From Enchytraeus crypticus (lineage: Eukaryota; Annelida; Clitellata; Enchytraeida; Enchytraeidae), in the NCBI GenBank assembly GCA_905160935.1, contig CAJHZI010000600.1, positions 613,001-677,000 of the forward strand: DNA of 64,000 nucleotides, in the 5' to 3' direction. The position numbers and the translations under genes were made by a program. The notes under the pieces are model-generated. The model was not told the origin of the DNA and made no database searches. It saw only the letters and a list, made by a program, of their open reading frames with translations. Positions 47,099-58,500 of this stretch are shown here, piece after piece. Each line of letters begins with the position of its first letter. The first letter of the stretch is position 1.

Positions 47099-47454
47099 GC
47101 AATTCTGTGGCCAGTTAATTTCGTCAATGTATCCTATTTGCACTTCTGTGAGGAATGTTAAGTAAATCTGCACATAAAGGTCAATCTACTCTATGCGCTG
47201 TTTATCACCACTAAAAGAATAATTATTGTTTTGAGGTCACTGTTAAGCCTTTCCATTGTATCATAGATGCGATAACTATACTGACTAGATATATCTATGT
47301 CTCTCTATTGATGGAATAAATTGCTGTAATAAGAGAAACTGATAAAACATAATTAAAAATTATTCCACTGGAACGTATGTCTTATTATTTTGTCGGTTAA
47401 TTTTAAGCAGAACAATGTTATGTTTAAATATTTACTAATACATGTCTCTCTCTC

Positions 47455-47545
47455 TCTCTTAGTGCACTGCCTACTGGCAGGTACATGGTATATTGCCCCT
47501 CCACTCTTCTCTGTCTTCTGCTTTCCTTTTCATTTCCACATAATA
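47455..47545 (-). repeat. LINE family E tail fragment
   Basis: The minus strand reads EMKRKAEDREEWRGNIPCTC then the 'tgcactaagagagag' tail, nearly the same as 25.71-25.79 kb. Confidence 0.7.
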
Positions 47546-47549
47546 CATG

Positions 47550-48600
47550 TAAACAAGCTGTAAAGACGATGTTAGCGTCAGTTTCATTTTACGTAGGAGA
47601 TAGCAGTGATGTAGACGGAGAGCTGCTCCTGATCCCAGGAGATCACGTGACATAACTCAAGGTCGAGGCCGCCAGGCTCGCTGTCCTATAGCATTGTACA
47701 ACCGATATATAATTTAAATGCTGTTTCAATCTTCTAATGCAGTCACTACTACGAAAGAATAGGCCTAATTCAAAATGTCTCTGACCTAGCCTACTAAATG
47801 TTGGATGGCTTTAAATGATTGCTAGCAATATATCCGAATTATTACTCTCTGATTTAATAAGTTCGTATGTAGGGCCTAATTGAATCAGATTCACGAGTGA
47901 ACCGAATTACTACTGGCCGGCAGTACCGGCACACGCACTCAATTGACAGTGCTACGAATAAATGAATAAACTAAGTTCCTGTATTAATATTGGTTGGACT
48001 GATTTATGCAAAGAATGATAATGTTTTCCGTCACGTTAATGTCTATATTGCAGATTCTAAATTAGTATCCTCCCATACTAGGAAGTTGGAACTCTGCAAG
48101 GCCTAGATGTGTACATCAAGCAACGTAACAACCAATCAGGTTTCACCACAAAGGAAAATAAGCATAAGTCCGGAAATCGGACTCACGAGAGGTCAATCAA
48201 TACGTGTAGATATAGTCCGATTTTAGGTCGGACGAACCGATCAGGGAGACTTATTTGACTGAGCCTTTGTAGTAGTACCTGGTTGATTGTTACTGGGTGC
48301 TCGATGAATTAACATTAGTGAGTCGGAACTTTAGAATCATTTATTGTAAACTTTCTGACCTTAACTGTTCCTCTACAAACTGATCTATTTGGGCAACAGT
48401 AGTCATTGCTCCATAGGATTGAAAATTGAAATACATCCATTTTGAAAATTGAAATACATCGATTGAGATACAATTAAGATTCATCAATAGCTAGCTATTG
48501 AGATGCCGGAAAATCGGCAACATTAGTATCAGTCTCTAGCTACCTGGGCTTCTGCTGAGCGACACGTCTAATTAAGACATGTCTTACCTTCACAGCCGTC
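47550..48600. other. intergenic, no gene seen
   Basis: No supported ORF; contains one of the TAGGCCTA palindromes. Confidence 0.45.
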
Positions 48601-48679
48601 CTGCTCCTAAAGGAGCCTGACTGTCATCGATCAATACGATTTACCAAAATTTACCACCACTGCTACCGTCTTTCGTTAT

Positions 48680-48930
48680 TCCAATCCTTCTTCTACTTAG
48701 TAGAGGGAGCAAGGGAAGAATGCCAAGGGTTACTTCAATTCCCAATCATACATGATCACAACATCCAGCTTGTTTTTAAAACTATTCAACGACACCGCAT
48801 TCACATCCTCATCAATCAAAGAGTTCCACCTATCAATCACCCTATGAGAAAAAAGAAAACTTTCCTAAGTCTGTCCTTACACTAAGCCTAAACAACCTAT
48901 ATCTATGACCTCTTAAGATGAAACCATCAC
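48680..48930 (-). pseudogene. CR1-like LINE C-terminal remnant
   Basis: The minus strand reads RVIDRWNSLIDEDVNAVSLN then SFKNKLDVVIMYDWELK-stop, the usual end of a CR1-type reverse-transcriptase ORF (compare RVINAWNSLPSEVVEAESVN at 55.9 kb). Upstream coding is lost. Confidence 0.8.
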
Positions 48931-48934
48931 AAAT

Positions 48935-50765
48935 GCTAAGGCTTACCCAAACCTACGTGCAATGACGGCGCCTTTAGTTTGGGAAAGAATGTCGTATGGC
49001 GTGCTCTCTAACCATGAGCCTAATAAATTCTTCAGTTCAGGCTGAGTCTTCTCCAATGACGGAGCAGTCTACGTGGTTGATGCTTTGACCGTTTTAATCA
49101 GAGGCCTGAAAAATCACCGGCCAGGCGTAAAGCGAATGACAGAGTTAAACGAATTGAGTTATGCGAGTGCCAGAGACTCGAAGGTCTAGGTCGGATTAGC
49201 AAATTCGATGAATTCAAGAATGTAGCTATTCATTAAGGTAAACCTAAATTATTGACCTAAATTATTGACCGGCATTGTTCTTTAACATGTGCACGTGCCA
49301 TATATGCAGCTAGGTTCGAAGCGCATCAAAATCTTAAACACTCAACATTATAATATCCACACGAAGACTTTACATACGCCGTAGCTTTCAACTGCACAAT
49401 AAACATCACAGTGATTGTCTTGTATGTAGGCTATACAAGGCCTATACTTGCAGCCAATATTGATGTTATTTCCTTTTGAGGCTAATTAGACAGAGGGAAT
49501 ATCTTCAAATTATTCTCCTGGAGGTTTATAGAAGAGACAACGTCTCGATGAGTTAGCACAATAGAATATATGATTCAATTAATAGGCAGGCCTATAGGCC
49601 TAGCATCTTTTGCAGTGATGCAAGTAACGAGATTGGCCTGTCGCTGATATGATGGACTTTCGTACACAGAACGGATGTTCCATGTTCAGTTAGAATTGAC
49701 CTTTTTTCTAAATGCGTGTATTTTTGCACACGGGTACATTATAATATGTAGGCCTATATTATACATAGCCTGTGATTTTTTTAAACTGATACCCCAAATT
49801 ATTTTTATAATGAAGTTCTAACGAGTTATCCTATGTTCTTATATGAAATTTACAAAACTAAACCAGCAGTCAATTCTTCCACACATACAAAAAATTTCAT
49901 TTGAGTGTCTTTAAAAACGGGAAGCTATATCTTATCTTTGCGAATATATGAGTGGGATGAAATAAAAAGTTTCAGAAATACGGATATGCAATGTTATGCT
50001 ATAGGAACTGATTGGTCCGTTAGGCTATGTTTAGCTTAAATTCAGCGCAAATTATTCTCCATTAAAACAATGGAGCAGCTAGCTACGCGTCACATCGGGC
50101 CTTTAGTTTCTGCGCAGGGCTAATGATAGGCCTATCTTGGAGTGCAAGCTATTTTTTCAAAACGATGCAAAATTTCAATGTAAAATATATTTTTAATGAT
50201 AAAGTTATTGACATTTAAAAATTAATGCATGGTGCATCCAGAGAATCCAAGCGCTAACATTGTAGTTAGTAGGCCTATAGGCCTATAGCTGATTAGCCTA
50301 GAACAATATCAGTTACATGCATGACAATTAGGCTACATGTATTACTTAAGCGACTAGATGTGCACACAACACACATGCACGCAAACGTATAATGCCAGCA
50401 ATGCAATTATGAAAACATGCAATGCCAATTATAAAACTATTTAATTACAAATTACCACAGGGCCTACGGCCCTACGTAATAGGTATGCACATTGTACAGT
50501 AAATTGGCTTACACACATGTATGTTTATATAATGCCTATAGCCTATACTAATACTTATGTATAATGCATATGAAAAGTTTATAATCAGTGATAAAATTAT
50601 AATCTAATTGCAACACATAGTCTACGTCTCCTACTTGCAAACAGATAAATGAGATTAAAAAAATTGCTCATATGCACATAGACTAAGTTATATATAATGA
50701 TGATTAAACAGACCAACATATTCCTACATGTATATTTGCCCAAATTTGAACTCACTCCTATCCTG
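48935..50765. other. intergenic, rich in TAGGCCTA palindromes
   Basis: No supported gene. At least five TAGGCCTA octamers lie between 49.58 and 50.29 kb. Confidence 0.5.
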
Positions 50766-50769
50766 ATGC

Positions 50770-51800
50770 CAAAGCACACCTACAGCAATCCTTCCAGTAG
50801 ATATCTTCATGGATGTCTGCCAATTTCGTAGCGCTCAATCCTTCCAATACTGAGTTTGTGCTATTTGGGACACCTCAACAACTATCAAAACTGAATGAGG
50901 CCTCTCTCTCTCTCTCACTCCAGACTTGGCCATCACGCCACTTTCTTCTGTCAAGAGCCTCGGTGTTATCCTCGACCAGTATCTTACATTCCACGATCAC
51001 ATCACCAAAACTTCGCAGGCTTGCTTCTTCCACATCAGAGATCTGCGTCGAATACGACCATAACTTACCCTTGAGATCGCTTCTACTATCTGTGCGGCTC
51101 TCGTGCAATCCAAACTTGACTACTGTAACTCATTGTTTCTGAATCTCCCAAGCTGTGAGATCGACAGATTGCAGTTCATCCAGAATTCAGTTGCACGTGC
51201 AGTCTTCCGTGGCTCTAAGCACCCCCATGTGAATCCTCTCTTGAAGTTTCTGCACTGGCTCAAAGTCAGATAACGCATTGTTTGCAAGACAGCTTCTCTG
51301 ACATACAAGTCTATCACCACCCCTAGCAAACGTTACATGTTCCACTTAATACAAGTGAGACAGCCTTCCTCTATGCAGTTATCTACTAGGTCCTCTAAGT
51401 TAATTACTTTAAAGCGACCTAGCTAGCATCCCTTCTCGCAGCAAGCTCTTCAAGCGCTCCTTCCAGCACACTGCTCCTCAGATCTGGAATTCTCTTCCTG
51501 CCACTCTGCGCACCCCCTCTAGCTCCTCTTCTCCTGATCATCCTTTCCTTTCATATGAACAGTTTCATAGACGGTTGAAGGCTTTTCTCTTTGATCTCTT
51601 CTATTCAACCATTACACAGGAACTGAGACAAACACGTAAACCTCCATTCCACTAGTACCCTTCCTCAGACCGACCTTTCGGATTTTGGCTTGCACCGTTT
51701 TTGGACTCCACTCTCTGCTCATCGGATTTGATTTGGTACCACAGTTCTCAATGCTGTCATAGACGACAGTAGCACTTTAATTTTGTTGTTGTTGTTGTTA
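50770..51800 (+). mobile_element. CR1/L2-like LINE 3' fragment
   Basis: Shifting frames read CLPISVALNPSNTEF-type start, SLGVILDQYLTFHDHITK, ACFFHIRDLRRIRPYL, ALVQSKLDYCNSLFLNLP and IDRLQFIQNSVARAVF. The LDYCNSL..LP......L..IQN..AR motif is the familiar post-RT region of CR1/L2 elements. Stops and frameshifts break it. A (TTG)n tail follows 'gacgacagtagcactttaat', giving a clean 3' end at about 51.80 kb. Confidence 0.85.
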
Positions 51801-52117
51801 TTGTTGATCTGAACGTTGAACTTTTTATAGTATATTAGAAATTTTATTAGGCTAATCAAATATGACTGCCTGTATGTATATGAAAAATTATATGTGTAGT
51901 CAAAGTCAAAATATATGGTTAGTTAAGTTAGGTCAAATTATGGTAATTTGGGATGCATATTTGATATAGAGATCACATTTAGCCTAGGTCACTGTCTTTT
52001 GTACCAGAAGTAGATTTTTAGATTTTTCAGAAGTAGTATAGACTCGAGTCTTCCCTTATTTAAGTAGTACGAGACGATGAAATCATAATAATAAGACGAC
52101 CATAGAATAAGATTAGA

Positions 52118-52340
52118 AAGTCTCAATAGCGTAGGGGTAACGTCATGAAGTTTTAAATGACAGATCCTCTCGCGGGTTCGAATCCTAGCCGCGCCAAACT
52201 GAGAGTAAAATCTCGGACAATCACTGGACTGGTTTTACGGAAAATGGACTAAATTGCCTAACGGTTTAAACATGTGGTATTAAAAAGTGACAGATATCGA
52301 CATAGTTGATTATTTCACTATAGGCTAATGCGTGTTTACC
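52118..52340 (+). repeat. tRNA-derived SINE, family A
   Basis: TAGCGTAGGGGTAACG (box A), GGGTTCGAATCC (box B core), then the shared body to 'gttgattatttcactat'. It ends about 130 bp before the ataxin-7 ATG at 52471. Confidence 0.87.
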
Positions 52341-52429
52341 TTTTTATCAATGCTATGAACTTTGTCATTTAAATTTTCCCATTTTCGTCAACTTCCATCA
52401 GTGATAACCTACACCTTTCAAAAATTCTA

Positions 52430-52464
52430 AATGAAATAAACAAAACCCAATGAATGTAAAGTAA
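52430..52464 (+). promoter_or_regulatory. cluster of upstream minimal ORFs
   Basis: Three tiny upstream ORFs precede ATG 52471: ATG-AAA-TAA (about 52430), ATG-AAT-GTA-AAG-TAA (52450) and a start-stop ATG-TAA (52454). They matter only if this is transcribed 5' UTR, which I cannot show. Confidence 0.35.
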
Positions 52465-52470
52465 AGCAAG

Positions 52471-52561
52471 ATGGCCGAGATGGGTGACGGTGAAATTCAA
52501 GAGAATTTGGGTAAAAGTTGGCTGGATTTGGCTATCTACAAGAAAGAAATGGGACGGCCAG
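52471..52561 (+). CDS. ATXN7: ataxin-7 exon 1, start codon and SW motif
   Basis: Context gcaagATGGCC is a good start. It encodes MAEMGDGEIQENLGKSWLDL and AIYKKEMGRP. GKSWLDLA aligns with the conserved GQSWNLW of vertebrate ataxin-7. Donor CCAG|GTCGAA is weak but leaves the required phase 1. Confidence 0.72.
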
Positions 52562-55500
52562 GTCGAAATTAAAATATATTATTTAAAAACTATATAAGCT
52601 GTCGCATTCATGCCTCTGTGATACGTAAAATTATTGTTTGAAAAGTTTTATTGACTTGTTCCTTTCGATACTCGCTTTATTTACATGACCAGTTTAGGCA
52701 ATATTCTATTTGAATTAACTGTAATTATTTCGTCGTAACTTGTCAAACAGCTAGTAATACTTAATTTAATGTATATATTTTAACCCTGAATGGTCAGGCA
52801 TTTTTGCATTTTGGTATGTCAATTTTTTAAGCAAAAGCTGAGAGTATGTACATTTTGCGCAAATTTGCTACAATTGTCTTAAAATAGGCCTATCAAGCGA
52901 TACTATTGGCACTGATATATATGCATAATGCAGATCGAACTAAGTTAGTTAAGCTTCCTACGCTCATCTTTTACATATGTTGGAGCTTATGATCAACCTA
53001 CATTTTTATTTTAAAGAGCATGCTAAAATGTGACTGCTAATGAACTTGATATACAACATAACATAACATAACGGCACACTGGGTCAGGAAGCACAGATGC
53101 TTGTTTTAAGACCCATTTCCTCATTCCTCTCCATGGTTATTAGTAATCGTTGCCTATTGATGGCGCATCAATTGCAGCCGGTGCAGATTTAGTAATAACC
53201 TTCCATCACCCTGGGATTTTTTCCTTCCTAAGCTTTTACCAATACTCGGTCTGCCAAGGTGGTTACCCACAAAGTACTAACCGAGGTCGATGCAGGTTAA
53301 CTTCGATAATTGACGCGCAACTAAACCAAGTGCGCTAATCCCGCCGTAAAATGCATTGTTGCATATTGCAACATACATGTTGCAATATGCTGGCACCTGT
53401 GATCAAAACTTTACTACTTACCCCACTGTATTAATATCCCTGGATCTTGTTTCCGAATTTGATGCAGGTTGTGATTAGAGACTTCCACTTAATTAAGCAA
53501 AAGCAGGGCAAAGGTTGTTTCTGTTCTTTTCAGTTAGAAATCATCTTCGGCAACTTTCCTTGAATCCCAGTTAATTAGAGTCGTGATATCGTATACGATT
53601 AAGCCTTAAATTTTTCCATTCATTTAGAAACTTTTGTAGTAATTTCTGGAGCCTAGGTGCTCACTAACCCCTTTCTGACATTGGTTTGGATCTTTGTTTT
53701 TTTGTCGTTTTTACGACGATGTGCAGTCCACGATTGATTATTCTTCAGTAACCTGGACACAACACGGGTAAGAGTTAGAAAGGTGGAAATCTTGAGTCTC
53801 TTTTCTAGCACTCTTTACAGTTATAAGGTGCCCAATTTCTTAAATTGAATGGTACTTTGAATAGTCACGACATATTAGTGGTTTTTCTTTATACACCCAA
53901 TTTGCATAGCAGAAGCAATATATAGACCAATAGTACTATTCTTTATATGTGCATAAATTTTCTTTGTTTTATTCTTATTTGCATACTTGCAGTTTAAGTT
54001 TCACTATCTTCCATCTTCAAAAGGTTGAATGTGCATTCAAAGGTATTATAATACCTAGAGTTATAATGTAAATGTTTGTTGCCAAATGTAAACACAGAAG
54101 AGCTTCCTGTTGTAATAATAATAATAACAACAATTGGAGTGCTACAGTCATCAATGACAACATTGAGCACTATTGAGACAAAATCAAGCCGGCGAGCAAA
54201 AAAAGAAGGTCCAAAAACTGTGCAAATTCCAAAATCAAGAAATTCAGTCCAAAGTACACTATTTAATAGCATTTGTACACTATTTAATAGCATTTTTTCA
54301 AATGTTAACTTTCTTTACCTCATGTACTAGATGACTATTTTCATTTCTATAATGAGTTAGGCTACTTGCTGTGTACTTCATTAGTTGTATATTGTATCAG
54401 AAAGAAATAAACTTATCTTATTGTGAATGTTTTTCTTACGATATGTCTTTTCTGTTTTACAGATGAGGAATTGTACAAGATGGAGAACTGTGAATCAATT
54501 GAACCCAACGGAAAGCGTTTAAATAAAGAAGGTTAATCTAGAACTAAAATATTTTCTTAATTTCATTTATCACCAATCAGCATATATGAACTTTTCACGA
54601 GTGTAATGTATTTATTCTGCATGAATGAAGACTTATAAAAAATATTTTATATAACAAGCTAGGTCTGTCTGTCTGAATTAACGCTAACAATAATACTGTC
54701 AATGCTCGCTCGCTGGCAAAATTCCTTAATAGTCGCACCAACTACAGCTCTGTCATAGGACCATAATAAATTTTAGACGAGTATATAGGTCCTATTTAAA
54801 TGTTACTGCTGCATAATATTTTTAATTCCTAAATATTACTGCTACAGCTCTGTCATTTGTAGATTATATATTTATGGCTAGGATAGCCTATATTTAAATT
54901 TATTCGCTACGTCATATTTATGTATAAATCTTAAATATTAGCGCTAATTACTGCACTATCAGTTGTCCACTATATTTTGTTTGGCTAGTAGGCTGTAAGT
55001 TTTGAACATCGAATCGTATATTTATATTTTCTAATTATAGCTACTTTTTCATATATAAGAAATTTCTCTATATTGATTTCTTGAGAGTCACAAGATACGT
55101 TGCTAGAATGTCCATCTTAGGATTGGTTCGGATTCAAATCCAGGTTCAGTTAAAGTTGGCCATATTTCTTAGATGTGTGTTTTTCTGCACATAGTTACAC
55201 CTAGTTATTATATTTTGCTAGAATCAGAATTTTGCTTTTGTTTTAGCTTTTCTAAAGCCGAGTACTTCAAAGCATTCCTTATCATTGTCAATCAAAGTAT
55301 AAAATATTAGACTTGTAAAATTATTATTTAAGTTGACTGCTATTTTAATTTAAAACTACATTTTCTGTTTTATTATCGCAAGAATTACGGGTTAGCAGTG
55401 ATTCTAACCGATGGCCTCTGGATTTTCAGACAAACCTAATACCAATGAGACTGATATACTTGATAATAGGGTCATCATTCTAACGAGAACTTTTCTATAC

Positions 55501-58500
55501 AGTGGCTCTGAATTGCAGTCATCTCGATTCTTAATGTTTTATCATTTGTCCAGTTTTGCACTTCCACTTCTGTATAATTAAACTGGACTACTCAAATCCT
55601 CAATATTTAATCTTACTAGTCTTTATATTGAATTTTTGGTGTAATTACTTTGAACAATATTATATAACATAACATAACATATACAGAGTCAGGAAGCAAT
55701 TATATGCTTGTTTAAGACTCATCAGAATGCTCTTAAAATCTAAATGAACCTAAAATGAATCTAAATGAACTAAAATGCTCTTAACTAAAACCAATTAATA
55801 TTAATCAAATCATACAGACTTCATGTCAACATGTCAAATTTATACATAGCCTATGTATAACACTGAACATGCAATTAGCTTCTAATTTACATGTTCTTAT
55901 GTTTCATCATTTAAATTTTTTATATTTTTAAAAGCATTCACTGATTCTGCTTCCACAACTTCGCTTGGCAAACTATTCCAAGCATTTATAACTCTCTGAC
56001 TAAAGAAAAATTTCCTTAAATCTAGTCTACTTCTAAATTTATTAAGTTTATAAATATGTCCCCTTGTGTTTCTGTTGTTTGATAAATTAAACCAAATACT
56101 ATGGTTAACTTTGCTGAAGCCTTTGAGTATCTTAAAAACTTCTATTAAATCTCCTCTAGTTCTTCTCTCACTTAAAGAGGTTAATCCTACAAATTTCAAT
56201 CTATTCTCATAACTAAGTTTTTGACAGTCAAATACCAGCATTGTTGCTCTGGCTTGTACCCTTTCTAATTTGTCGACATCTTTCTTAAGATATGGGCACC
56301 AAGCCTGAACGCAGTATTCAAGTTTGAGCTGTACAAGAGCCTTATATAGCCTTACCACAATATCTTTATTTTTACATGCAATTGTTCTTTTAATCATTCT
56401 TAATACACAATTAGCACTATTTACAACTTTATTACAATTTTCACTAAATTTAAAAGAGCTGTCCACAAAGACTCCTAAATCCCTCTCACTGTTTGTGGAT
56501 TTTAGTTTATTAATGTTCAATGTATACTCAATTTCTAAATTATTATTCCCTATATGCATAACTCTACATTTCTCAGCATTGAACTCCATTAGCCAATCCC
56601 TAGACCAGTTCTGTAATATTTTTATATCATACTTTAAAATCTCAGCATCTTTAATGTTGTGTACTACCTTTGCCTCTTTAGAATCATCTGCAAATTTACT
56701 AAATTTAGATACAATATCTATGTCAATGTCATTGATGTATACTAAAAATAACAGAGGTCCTAAAACAGAGCCCTGTGGCACACCACTCTTCACTGCTGCC
56801 CATTTCGAGAACTCGTCCTCGACACACACCCTTTGTTTTCTATTGCTTAACCAATTACCTATCCACTTTAAAAGTTTGCCCGTTATTCCATGTGCTTCCA
56901 GCTTACTAAATAATCTTTTATGTGGAACTTTATCAAACGCTTTAGCAAAGTCTAGATATAAGATATCAATGCTATTTTTATTATCTACGTCCTTTGTAAT
57001 ATATTCTAAAAGATCTAGCAGTTTAGTTAAACAAGAACGCCCACTAATAAAACCATGCTGACTATTTCTAATTAAGTTATATTCTTCCAAGAAACTAATT
57101 ATTTTATCCTTAATAATGCTTTCAAATGTCTTACCGATTATACTTGTTAAGCTTATAGGCCTATAATGTGCTGCTTTATCCCTATTTCCCTTTTTATGTA
57201 TTGGTACAACATTTGCATTCTTAAAATCTTGATTACCTGTCTGCCTGAAACTGTTACAAACCTCTCTTGCCAGTATTCAAAGCATGCTTTAAAATATTGT
57301 ATTTGATTAGGTTTATAGTTCGCAGTGCTACCACTTCTATGACATTTTGCCTGGATTGGCCTAAGCTATGTCTTATCTTACTATTGTCAATTAACTGAAA
57401 ACTTCATATCTACACATGTTCGTACATTTTGTGTTTGTGTTTTATGATGCAATGAGCAGAAGTGAGCATGTACGGGTTGTGTCCATCCAGGGATCAGTTC
57501 TATCTAGTTATCTGTGAGCGCTGCCAACTACTTATAAAACCACACGCCTTACTTCATCATATTGGTAACAATGTTTCTCTCTCTCTCTCTCCCTCCCTCC
57601 CTCTCTCTCTCTCTCTCTCTCACTCACTATAACTGTGTATCTCTTCTTGTCTCTCTTTCCCTAATACACTTCACATTTTGTTAGAGGTAAATGTAAGGCA
57701 CAGTGTAATTTAAGATGCAGTGTTATTGCTTGTGTTCTTCCTTAAATCAGTATCTGAATGCTACTGATTACATCATATGTCATAAATACTTCCATAATAC
57801 GTTATGAAATTTTATAGGACAGATCTGGAGGTGAATTAGTTTTGAAATTAGTATATTATAATTAATTAAACTAGTATATTTTGTCTCTTGCTTTTCCGTC
57901 AGCATTTGAGTTGTGTGGCTCCTTTATTTAAGTGTACAAGCTTTAGTATATAAAATTAAAAAATGTGTTCAAAAGCGAACTATTCTCAGATTTTATGAAT
58001 CTAATGCAGTAGATTTAAGTGACTATCTTTCTCCACCCGATACTTGCTCGCTCATTTATTAATTAAATGTCTTTGTTTCATAAGCTTTCATTAATTCAGG
58101 TCAGATTGTAATTTAAGCTCATATACTCTCGTAAAAAATTTATTCAATATAGTTTCGTCTTGTTCTAGTGTAATGCGGCTTTAGATTTTCAGCACAGTTG
58201 AATTTATTCCATTATTGTTTCAGAATTACGGCACTCGCCAACTTCCACGTTGGCGAACTCCCGAGTTAATTACAGCGTTCTTTCAAACCCCCTTAACACT
58301 TCAACGACATTAGCCAATGGTAAATCAGGATCTCTCAAGTCACGACATACAGATGGCAAAAATGGCAGCGCCAGAACTAGAGCGTCATTCTCTTCCAAAC
58401 GTAAGACTGTTGTTAACAAGACGCTGCAGAGGCTTAAGGATTCTTCATTGCCTGAAGCTTTATTACCTGCTCGTGCGTCTTCGAGTCAGTTAGCTTCGAT

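Noticed and set aside
50813..51142. A 109-codon ORF as an independent gene
   Set aside because: It lies inside a CR1/L2-like LINE fragment and only partly follows the ancestral frame.
54076..54330. Possible extra ataxin-7 exon (84-codon ORF)
   Set aside because: No acceptor or donor with the needed phase, a tandem of 'tacactatttaatagcattt' inside it, and no similarity to the family.
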